DNA of 29,298 bases, from the NCBI GenBank assembly GCA_025349905.2, contig MU624713.1, positions 1 through 29,298 on the forward strand, in the 5' to 3' direction. Source of the DNA: Blastocladiella britannica (lineage: Eukaryota > Blastocladiomycota > Blastocladiomycetes > Blastocladiales > Blastocladiaceae). Shown here piece after piece: positions 19,801-26,912 of the stretch (its first letter is position 1; each line of letters starts with the position of its first letter). The notes under the pieces are model-generated. The model did no database searches, had not been told where the DNA came from, and saw only the letters and a list, made by a program, of their open reading frames with translations. The position numbers and the translations under genes were made by a program.

Positions 19801-22173
19801 GTTGATTTCCCAACCACCATCACTGTCCCTCCGCGCGAAACAATCGAGGTCCCCGTGCAGCTGCAGCAGGCCGAGTTTTCCGATTCGGGCGACTCGCTCC
19901 TGCTTCACGTGAGTGACTTGGCGAGCGTCAAGCAGCACCGCCGCAGCATTCGGCTCCGGTTCGTGGAACCCATGTCGCCAACCATGATGCCGTCGGTCCC
20001 GCACTCGCCCACCACGGGGAGCTCCATGCCCATGACACCGGCGATGGTCCTGGCCGCCGCGGCCAACGGATCCATGGTGGCCGGCGACTCTTCTTCGTCC
20101 TCCCAAGCCCTCCAGGAGCTGCTCACGGTCAAGGGCTGTTCCAAACAAGGCCGCATGTACGAAATGGACCTTGGCCAAGTGGACGTCGGGTCAGCCACCG
20201 CCGTCACGCGCAAGTTTGTGATTGAGCTAGTACGGCCCGTGCGGTGCTCGTGGCAGCTGCGTCCTGTCTCGGCCGCCGGCACCGAGTGGCTATCGCTGGG
20301 CCGCACTGAGGGGACTCTGGACCCGGCTGCGGGCGGCGGCAAGTCCGTGTCAGTCAGTCTGTTGCTGAGCGCGGCGGTGCGCGGCGTGTTTTCGACGTAC
20401 CTGGTGCTGGAAAACCTCGACTATGCGCACGACACCAAGTACATCAAGGTGCTCTACGAGTGCGTGGCGCGCGCCAGCGTGCGCAAGGCGCGGCCGTTTG
20501 ATTTGGTGTGCAATGGCCTCGATGACAGCCCCACGATTGCATTCGAAAACGTGTTTTACGGGCACGAGTACACGTCGCGGTCGTTTAGCATTGCCAACCG
20601 CGAGTCGGTGCCGCTGGAATTCTCGCTCAAGCTGCAAAGCCCGACCCAGGGCGATCCGTCCGAGGTCCTGTTTTCCACGTCCAAGTCGATCCCAAAACTC
20701 TTCAAGACGGTCGTGGTCGCGCCCGAGTCGGCCATGCGCGTGTACTTGCGGTTCCGGCCCATGCGCAGTGGGTCTGCGTTTACATTTGCTGGCGCTCGCG
20801 ACTCGATCAGTAGTCCCTCACCGCTCCGTACCACTTCCCTATCACCTCCTCCGCCACTTATACCGGTCACTGCCGGTGTTGCACCTACCTCGGCCGTGTC
20901 GTCAGCGGCATTGACCGAGCAGCCCAGCTCGTCTCCGCCGCTGCAGGCAAGCAGCCCCTTCAGCTCCAGTAGTTACGACGAGGAGCCGGCGTACTTCGAT
21001 CATGGCGGCGGCGGCATTGTCGAGGTCAAGGAGTTTGACGTGGTGGTCAACTGCCGGCTCCTGCGTGACTTCCAGGACACGGTGCATGTGACTGCCACCT
21101 GCTTGGAACCGCAAATGCGCATGAGTGCCAGCGACGTGGTGATTCGCGCGACGTTGGACCCAGCAGGCACGCTGCTCATGTGTGATGACGACACGCGGGC
21201 GCTGGTGGTCAGCAACTTGTCGACGCGGAGCCCGCTCACGGTGCAGGCCGTGAGCGATCTTCCCTTCTTTTCGGTTGGGTTCACGTCCCCTGGAGATGTG
21301 TCTGACGCTCCCTTGGCGACGGATGATACTGAAGTTGATCGTGATGGAGACGGTGCAGAGTGGGCATCATTCCCACAGCAACAGCTGCAATTGGAGCGCT
21401 TGCAGCAGCAAAAGCACCGGCGGCGCACGCTTGCTCCCGGAGCCCAATGTGCGCTCTCGGTTCAGCTGGACATGGAACAAGTTCTCCGGCACATGGACTC
21501 GCTGCGCCGCGACAAGTACTACCAGGGGTACTTTGTGGTGTACAACCGCGGGCAGTGCCACGAGCGCGTGTTTGTGACGGTCAAGATCGCGCTCGGGTTT
21601 CTGGACGTGTTTACGCTGGGCTGGTGGGTGACCCATCGGTCGCCGGCGTTTATGGCGCTTGAGGCACGCGTGGTAGACTTTCTGAGGCAGGTCAACCGCG
21701 AGCCGTCGTTGCTGTGGGCGTCGTCGTCCTCCGCCCCTATCCTCACTGGTAATGCCGACAATGCTGCGGGGATGACGATGGAGGGAACTGCGGGCGACTC
21801 GGATGAAATCTCCGTACACGACGACCTGTACTTTCAGTACCGTTGCGTGATTGACCACCTGGTCTTTGTGGGGACGGTCGCGTCCGCTCCCGACCACGTC
21901 ATTCACCTCGCGTCGCTGTTGTTCACGGGTTTGTTGGCGCACCACCACGGTGGGTTTGGCGCGCTATCGAGCGGCGGCGGCAGCGCTCCTGTCGACGTGT
22001 GGCTGGACGGGTTGCGGTACTTTATCACATTCTTTACCACAGCACACCCGGTGCTCGCCAGTCTCCGCAGCCTTTACCACTCCAAGCGCGGCGCGAGCAT
22101 GTCGCAGCTTCCTTTATTGTTGGGCTCGAGCGAAAACCTGGCGGATGGGGGTGGTGGGTACGACCGCGGTTGA
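10892..22173 (+). CDS. Giant multi-ASH/MSP-domain protein, about 3669 residues, five exons
   Basis: Predicted exons 10892-12762, 12827-12888, 12962-13939, 14006-14767 and 14837-22173 total 11010 nt in frame. After a Pro/Ser/Thr-rich start the protein is a chain of immunoglobulin-like beta domains of the ASH (ASPM-SPD-2-Hydin)/MSP type. Recurring units pair 'DFGDV..G' or equivalent with '.V.N.S..P' : LDFGDVVAGM (about 709), VAFGDTDVGQ (1101), ISFGNVELQ (1457), LDFGVCLVNEPS (1563), VDVGKFTVGQPN (1957), IDLGYCYN (2087), INLGRVTSI (2215), MDLGQVDVGS (2998) and IAFENVFYGHEY (3122). Long disordered Ser/Ala/Pro inserts interrupt them, with one coiled coil near 1621-1672. The last 180 or so residues are helical without a recognised family. 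ASH domains act at centrosomes, cilia and Golgi as protein- or microtubule-binding modules. The exact orthologue is not recognised. Exons 1-3 join inside an ASH domain (NKSEIDLYWSLNK), which supports the splicing. Confidence 0.8.
12763..12826 (+). other. Intron 1 of the giant ASH gene
   Basis: This 64-bp intron has donor GTGCGT, branch-like GCTAATG at 12788-12794, a T-rich tract and acceptor TTACAG. Joining gives the ASH-type strand NKSEIDLYWSLNKADIS without a break. Confidence 0.85.
12889..12961 (+). other. Intron 2 of the giant ASH gene
   Basis: This 73-bp intron has donor GTGCGC, branch-like TTCTGAC near 12927 and acceptor AATCAG. The exon between introns 1 and 2 is only 62 nt. Joining gives EYNSGEPLDQSKPIPAYSY, continuing the ASH domain. 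Confidence 0.85.
13940..14005 (+). other. Intron 3 of the giant ASH gene
   Basis: An in-frame stop at 13957-13959 and the open frame after 14005 require an intron here. The donor is GTACGC at 13940 (66 bp) or GTACAA at 13934 (72 bp); both keep frame. The acceptor is AATTTAG, preceded by a CTCACTCAAC branch region. It lies in a disordered insert, so the two-residue difference cannot be settled by conservation. Confidence 0.7.
14768..14836 (+). other. Intron 4 of the giant ASH gene
   Basis: This 69-bp intron has donor GTTCGT, a long T tract, TTTCAACG and acceptor ACATAG. Its length is a multiple of three, but an in-frame TAA in it means retention would truncate the protein. Joining gives NFIDYGAVVSNHYGLRSF. 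Confidence 0.85.
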
Positions 22174-22243
22174 ATTTTGTATTGTATGGAATATATTCCG
22201 CCCTGCTTATACTGCCCATGGATCAAAGGCCAAATATAAATAA

Positions 22244-23246
22244 TCAAACTTGAGCCCCGCGCGATCGCGCACTGCCGACGCGACTCGATGGTAATCCAAC
22301 CTTTTCCAGCATTCCAGCGCCGCCAGACCGAGACCGAGCGCTCGAGATCCGGCTCGACGCGACCGACACTCCGGGAATCCACCACGCGTCCTCGTCGTCC
22401 GTATCGCCCTCGGCCATTCCGCGCACAGTATCGTCGTCGTCGTCATCATCGTTCTGTGCAGCATGGTCGCGCGTTCCGTCCACGAGCCCGGCCACGCGCT
22501 CCACTGCGTTGATGAACGCCTTGGTATTCTGTTGCCCATTGCCCCTGTCATTGGACCGCATCGTCAGCTCGGGCCCGGACGTGGCAAGCATGAGCCAGTC
22601 GCGCATGTACGTGTCAAAGTTGAGCGCCGCCGTCCAACCCAGAACCGACGCTTCTTCATCCAGGTCATCGTTGGCCGCAAATGTCCCGGAATCGGCGCTT
22701 GATATACCCATACTTGTGCTACCGGTGGACGTGATGGTGGGAGCTTGAGCGCCGCTACCGCCATCGGCATACAGTTTCTTGAGCCACGCCATTTTCTTTT
22801 GCTTTTGCCGCTTGGCACGGTCCTCGCGACGGATGGCCGGAAGTGGGGCCGTGTACTTGACGGGCGCGTACGACGATTTCACAAACAGTGGATCATTGAG
22901 CATGTCATATGGCTATTGTTTTGATGTAATGTGTGAGTTACGGGACTGTTGCATGTGAAGCGACCGGCGTACATTGGTGGGCTGGAAGATGGGCCGCCAT
23001 CCGTTGTTTTCGATGCGCTGGTACCATTGTTCTGTGAGTTGGTTACTTGGGGTGAGTATATACAAAGTCTCACTGATTGAAGGAATATAAGAACGGTACT
23101 CTTTGTTTGTGCGACAACGGGATTGGCATAGTTCCGCGGAGCAAATGCACCAAGATCGATGGTGGGTCGGTGGACAAAGATCTTGTAATAGACTGTCGGG
23201 GGAAAGTGCGACTACAGAAGAATGGAGTGAGTACATCACAACCTGT

Positions 23247-23282
<36 letters not shown>

Positions 23283-24405
23283 CGTACACCGCCAAGTCGA
23301 AATCGGACATGCAAGCCGGCGGCTCGGTCCATGAGCTGGGACTCTTTTGGATTGATGAATTTCAAAATGGACTTTGTATCGGTCTTTTCGCGTGTCCGGA
23401 TCAAGTCGCGCAAGTACGAAAAGATGCGCCGATCCTTAAAAAAAAACAGTTGAGTGAGTTGCGGAAAAGAAAAGATGGACATAAAACAACGTGTACCCAG
23501 TATCGACGCCAAGCATGTTGGATCCTCGTAGCCATGCCATCGAGATTCTTGCGCAACTCGTGCACTTTCCGCCGCGCATGTTCCCGAGCAAGGTAATTGA
23601 CGCCTCCCTTTTCGCCGCGCGCCATTGCCTCGTGAATGCTGGCCAGCGTTCGTCGCAAAGCCACCTGCGCCGTCCAGGATTTCCACAGCGCCTGGACTTT
23701 GCGCGCGCAGTAATCGTCGAAATGCGGTGGGATCTGGCCCAGCGATTCCACCAGCCCGCAATACCGCCGATAGCGCGTGCGCATGTGATCCAGGGCCAGA
23801 ATCGAGCTTGATAGCTTTGTTCGCGACGCGGTCCCAAACTCCCAGTACATGTGCTGGATGTACGGCGTTTTCCATGGCTTGGAGGGGTCGATCGGCTCGT
23901 CGCTGAGCTGTTGTTGTTCCTGTTCAAGGTCCAGCTCTTCTTTCTTTGGTTGGATGTTGACAGCTGCCTGTGTCCTCATCTTCAGGTCGACAGAGGACGC
24001 CTCGCTCGGAGCCCAGTCGCTATCGGGCGTGCGCGGCCGCCGGCTTTGCCCATCGGCCGTCTGGCGACTGGCCAATCCGAACCGGACGCACGTGTACTTG
24101 TGGCGCGTGCAATGTGTCTTCCAATTGCACTGAATGGTGAGTGCCGCGGCCTCGCGTTGCAAGTGCGTGACAAAGAACGGGTTGCGTTTCACGGCCTCAT
24201 ATTCCGGATCGGATTCGGGGAGCGGGAGCTCGCACGCAAGTGCGGCTGCAATGCGGATGGTTGTGCTGTTGTGGACGAGCGCAATGTACTTGTCAAGCGG
24301 GAACTGCACAAAGCCCAAGAGCCGGAACGGATCGATTGCATGCGAAATGCCGGCACGCGCGGCTTCTTGCAGGAGCAATGGCGCTGCGACTGGCGTTGGA
24401 GACAT
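22244..24405 (-). CDS. MFI: MFI (C11orf65)-family protein with N-terminal IQ-motif extension, about 631 residues, five exons
   Basis: Predicted exons, in transcript order on the minus strand, are 24405-23497, 23434-23288, 23211-23100, 23031-22973 and 22912-22244. The assembled protein aligns by eye with animal MFI (C11orf65): KFINPKESQLMDRAAG and HVRFRLGG (exon 2), FPPTVYYKIFVHRP and PRNYA (exon 3), WYQRIENNGWRP (exon 4), and KMAWLKKLYADG and LNFDTYMRDW (exon 5), all in family order. An IQ-like motif, ATRIQHAWRRYW (292-303), leads into the domain, as in the animal protein. Two more IQ-like motifs lie near 86-105 (ALTIQCNWKTH) and 234-252 (ARKVQALWKSW), suggesting calmodulin binding. Human MFI is reported as an inhibitor of mitochondrial fission that interacts with MFF; whether that holds here is unknown. 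At about 631 residues it is roughly twice the animal length because of the 290-residue N-terminal extension. The C-terminus is acidic, then Ser/Arg-rich. Confidence 0.85.
22913..22972 (-). other. Intron 4 of the MFI-family gene
   Basis: This 60-bp intron has donor GTACGC and acceptor CAATAG on the minus strand, phase 0 on both sides. It joins FQPTN to PYDMLNDPLFVKS. Confidence 0.75.
23032..23099 (-). other. Intron 3 of the MFI-family gene
   Basis: This 68-bp intron has donor GTACCG, branch-like AGTAACCAAC and acceptor CTCACAG. It gives QTKKQWYQRIENN in frame. A GTGAGA donor 24 bp downstream was considered but breaks frame with this acceptor. Confidence 0.7.
23212..23287 (-). other. Intron 2 of the MFI-family gene, containing a T31 tract
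   Basis: This 76-bp intron has donor GTACGT, a 31-base T run on the transcribed sense strand, branch-like TACTCAC and acceptor TCTGTAG. It joins RFRLGG to SHFPPTVYYK, matching the spacing of the conserved domain. Confidence 0.8.
23248..23278 (+). repeat. A31 homopolymer (T31 in the intron's sense strand)
   Basis: Thirty-one consecutive A bases on the plus strand lie wholly within intron 2 of the MFI-family gene. The tract makes up about 40% of that intron and sits between donor and branch site. Confidence 0.95.
23435..23496 (-). other. Intron 1 of the MFI-family gene
   Basis: This 62-bp intron has donor GTACAC, branch-like CTCACTCAAC, a T9 tract and acceptor TTTAAG. It joins the IQ-like helix HAWRRYW to DRRIFSYLRDL, restoring a continuous helix as in the animal family. 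Confidence 0.85.
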
Positions 24406-24474
24406 GTTGGAATGAGAGTTGATTTCGGGAAATTAATTGGGAATATTGTTGCATTGATCTATGAAATCTCTCTT

Positions 24475-25488
24475 TCAGCACACAATCGGCCAAGTGAGCG
24501 GCTGTGGAGACCACCCATCCGCAGTATACGAAAACACGCGTAACTTGCTCGCCTTTGACTTGTACCATGCCACGATATCGTCGTGCCCGCCCGCAGTGGC
24601 AATTCGCAAGACGCGGTCGGTTCCGATCGAGTATCCTTGATGCGACGAATTTGAAGATAAGTGATCTTGGGTCAGCACATCCCACCACCAATCAAATACG
24701 GCCAAGCTCCCACCGCGGGCTGCCTGGTCGCCAATGGTGCCCATGCTAGCAGTGAAATCGTCTTGGAACCACGCGTGGTCACGCCACCACTGCAATACAC
24801 GCACGTGCCCCTCTCGCGACGCCTCGCCAAGCAGCTGGGTCAAAATGCGGTCATTCATTTCCAGCTTGGCGGCGCCGCGAGCTACCAAGCTCCACATCCA
24901 GTCGAGCACCAGAACCGATCCTTGTGCCGACGCCTTGAGTGCCGTCATGGGCAGCATGGGTGGGATCAGCGCCTTGGTGACCACCAAAAACTCCATGACA
25001 TGAACGTGTTCGCGGGAAATGGCGTCAGAGAGCAGCCGCTCGGGAACAAGCACCTGATCGTCGCTGCTGCTCTTGGTGTTGAGGTACCAGTTCAGGACGG
25101 GAACCTGTCCGCACCGCAGGGCCGCGTCCACCACTGCTGCGTGAATTCCGGGCGACCGGACGCGTACCTCGGACCGGTTGGCGTGTTTCCATGCCCACTG
25201 GACGGTTTCGAGATCGCCAAGCGCGGATGCGGACGAGAGCGTGGCTTCGAGATCCTGGTGGATAATGGCTGGGGGGTAAAGTGGAAGGAGCCACGCGTTA
25301 CCGCTGGAAATCGCCCGGTGGGGAAGGAGGGTCGTGTCGCCACGGGCAAGCACCAGCGGAAGCGCGCTTGGAGTCACCGCGTACGGGAGTACCGACAGCG
25401 CCTGAATCGCGGCGGTTGCACTTGGTGCGGACACGACTGCATGGGCGAGGACACGCTCTGCGATTTCAATGATATCCAGCGCAGTCAT
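24475..25488 (-). CDS. Atypical ankyrin-like repeat protein, 337 residues
   Basis: One exon runs from ATG 25488 to TGA 24475. The first 75 residues are a hydrophobic helical region (TALDIIEIAERVLAHAV) of the kind that often precedes such repeats. From about residue 86 there are roughly seven units of 33-36 residues with the pattern A...G....VL.W, for example EASREGHVRVLQWW (222-235), QAARGGSLAVFDWWWD (255-270) and IATAGGHDDIVAWY (296-309). This is a divergent ankyrin-type helix-turn-helix pattern in which Trp replaces the usual second-helix residues and the canonical TPLH start is missing. Such repeats bind proteins; no partner or location can be read from the sequence. The gene is tandem with the MFI gene (69 bp apart) and divergent from the Q-rich gene. 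TATAAAA lies 13-19 bp before the ATG. Confidence 0.8.
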   Translation of the reverse strand: MTALDIIEIAERVLAHAVVSAPSATAAIQALSVLPYAVTPSALPLVLARGDTTLLPHRAISSGNAWLLPLYPPAIIHQDLEATLSSASALGDLETVQWAWKHANRSEVRVRSPGIHAAVVDAALRCGQVPVLNWYLNTKSSSDDQVLVPERLLSDAISREHVHVMEFLVVTKALIPPMLPMTALKASAQGSVLVLDWMWSLVARGAAKLEMNDRILTQLLGEASREGHVRVLQWWRDHAWFQDDFTASMGTIGDQAARGGSLAVFDWWWDVLTQDHLSSNSSHQGYSIGTDRVLRIATAGGHDDIVAWYKSKASKLRVFSYTADGWSPQPLTWPIVC

Positions 25489-25500
25489 TTTGTGAATTGG

Positions 25501-25507
25501 TTTTATA
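25501..25507 (-). promoter_or_regulatory. TATAAAA element before the ankyrin-like gene
   Basis: The minus strand reads TATAAAA 13-19 bp upstream of the ATG at 25488. That is closer than a normal TATA box unless the leader is extremely short, so its function is uncertain. Confidence 0.4.
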
Positions 25508-25806
25508 GGATGAATGAAAAGTGAAAAAAAAAATAGGCGAACCGGGGCGGAGCGGCGACTTTGTACTGGGCTTTGGGAGTTGGCACTTGAGCCTCAGAAA
25601 AAAAAGCGAAGCGATAGGGATTCGCGTGCGAGCATATCTATCGTGGCTGAATCTCGGCCCACGTGTGTTCAGTTGCGCTAGGCTTGTTTCTTGTTTCAAA
25701 AAGGTTTTGAAGAGATGGCGCAAAATGGGTGGATGTAATGGGAAATGAGAATAATAATATGATGGGAAATTGTACAAATCAAGGGATATATTCATTTTGG
25801 CCAAGG

Positions 25807-25814
25807 TATAAATA
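25807..25814 (+). promoter_or_regulatory. TATA box TATAAATA of the Q-rich gene
   Basis: A consensus TATAAATA sits exactly 100 bp before the ATG. It is followed by a T-rich, then C/T-rich, then CA-rich leader. This is the best promoter signal in the window. Confidence 0.7.
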
Positions 25815-25913
25815 CGGTTGGATCCGTTTTTTTTTTTCTTCCCGTCTTTCCAGGATCCTTCACCTTTTCATTTCATTTCATTTCCTCCCCCAAAACACAC
25901 ACTCCAATTCAAC

Positions 25914-26834
25914 ATGGGTCGCACTCAGATCAACTCGGCTCAGCGTCAGGCGACGAGCATCCAGCAGAGCCAGCAGCAGGCGGCGTCGAGCAAGCTCCAG
26001 CAGGCCAAGTCGTCGGCCCAGCAGCACCAGTCGTCGTCGCAGCAGTCGTCGGCTCAGCAGCAGCAGTCGGCGCAGCAGCAAACTCAGAAGCAGTCGATCC
26101 AGCAGCAGTCGGCTCAGCAGCAGTCGGCTCAGCAGCAGTCGGCTCAACAGCAGGCGCAGCAGCAGGCGCAGCAGGCGTTCCAGCAGCAGCAGCAGGCTCA
26201 GAAGCAGGCGCAGCAGTCGACTCAAAAGGGATCCCAGCAGCAGCAGCAATCGGCTCAGCAGCAATCGGCTCAGCAGCAGTCGGCTCAGAAGCAGAAGCAG
26301 TCGGCTCAGCAACAGCAGCAGTCCGCTCAACAGCAAGCTCAGCAGTCGGCGCAGAAGGCATTCCAGCAGCAGCAGCAGGTGCAGCAGTTGGCTCAGAAGC
26401 AGACGCAGCAGCAGCAGCAGTCGGCTCAGCAACAGTCGGCCCAGCAGTCGGCTCAGAAGCAGCAGCAGCAGTCGGCGGCTCAGCAGCAGCAATCGGCTCA
26501 GCAACAGTCGGCCCAGCAGCAGCTTCAGATCAGCACCCAGCAGCAAGCGCAGAAGCAGTCGCAGTCACAGCAGCAGCAGCCCCGTTCGGCGCGCTCCTCG
26601 TCGCCCACCTCCTCCAAGCAGGCCCACGGTCTCCAGGTCCAGACCCAGCAGCAGTCGGGCCAGCAGCAGCAGAAGCAGCAGGCGCAGTCCCCGACGTGGG
26701 CGGCGATCGCGGCCCAGCCCAAGAGCGCCGTGCCCAAGTCGCCCAGCAGCAAGCAGGCTCCCAAGAGTGCGCAGCCTCAGTCGCCGTCGAACAAGCAGGC
26801 CCAGCAGCAGCAGCAGAAGCAGAAGCAGCAGTAA
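25914..26834 (+). CDS. Gln/Ser/Ala-rich repeat protein, 306 residues, no acidic residues
   Basis: One exon runs from ATG 25914 to TAA 26832-26834. Glutamine makes up close to half of the protein, mostly in SAQQQ-type units with scattered Lys. I find no Asp, Glu, Cys or Tyr in the whole chain, so it is basic as well as prion-like. Two AFQQQQQ units repeat internally. The C-terminal 90 residues change to Ser/Pro/Lys-rich sequence with one possible short binding motif, SPTWAAIAAQPKS, which holds the only Trp. Nearly all Gln codons are CAG. With a good TATA box and CA-rich leader, the gene is probably well expressed. Such Q-rich chains often form condensates or act in transcription or RNP assemblies, but no domain proves a role here. 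Confidence 0.85.
   Translation: MGRTQINSAQRQATSIQQSQQQAASSKLQQAKSSAQQHQSSSQQSSAQQQQSAQQQTQKQSIQQQSAQQQSAQQQSAQQQAQQQAQQAFQQQQQAQKQAQQSTQKGSQQQQQSAQQQSAQQQSAQKQKQSAQQQQQSAQQQAQQSAQKAFQQQQQVQQLAQKQTQQQQQSAQQQSAQQSAQKQQQQSAAQQQQSAQQQSAQQQLQISTQQQAQKQSQSQQQQPRSARSSSPTSSKQAHGLQVQTQQQSGQQQQKQQAQSPTWAAIAAQPKSAVPKSPSSKQAPKSAQPQSPSNKQAQQQQQKQKQQ
26101..26145 (+). repeat. Perfect 15-bp tandem repeat, three copies, in the Q-rich gene
   Basis: AGCAGCAGTCGGCTC is repeated exactly three times and encodes the QQQSA unit. Degenerate copies continue over most of 26040-26520. Exact DNA identity points to recent unit duplication. Confidence 0.9.
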
Positions 26835-26912
26835 AAAAATGGGCGGAAAAAAAGGACGAGGTTGTATTGAAGCCAAAAAAAAAAAAAAACATAGCCGTAT
26901 CAATTTTAACAG

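Larger units (their letters stand above)
25489..25913. promoter_or_regulatory. 425-bp divergent intergenic region between the ankyrin-like and Q-rich genes
   Basis: The region separates a minus-strand gene (start 25488) from a plus-strand gene (start 25914). It is AT-richer than the coding sequence. It holds A/T homopolymers near 25521-25531 and 25828-25837, a CACGTG E-box at 25660-25665, TATAAAA for the minus gene and TATAAATA for the plus gene. The stretch from the plus-strand TATA to the ATG is pyrimidine-rich, then CA-rich, a pattern common in strongly expressed fungal genes. No convincing coding sequence was seen in it. Confidence 0.55.

Noticed and set aside
22913..23239. Separate small minus-strand gene between the IQ-motif exon and the last exon
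   Set aside because: Its fragments (YYKIFVHRP, IENNGWRP) are consecutive exons of the MFI-family gene in different frames.
23248..23278. A31 as the poly(A) tail of a retrotransposed sequence
   Set aside because: No target-site duplication or upstream transposon or mRNA-like sequence was seen, and it lies inside a short, well-bounded intron.
25878..26546. Minus-strand poly-Leu frame opposite the Q-rich gene
   Set aside because: It is the direct complement of CAG repeats (CTG = Leu). The plus strand has the TATA box, the leader and a sensible start and stop.
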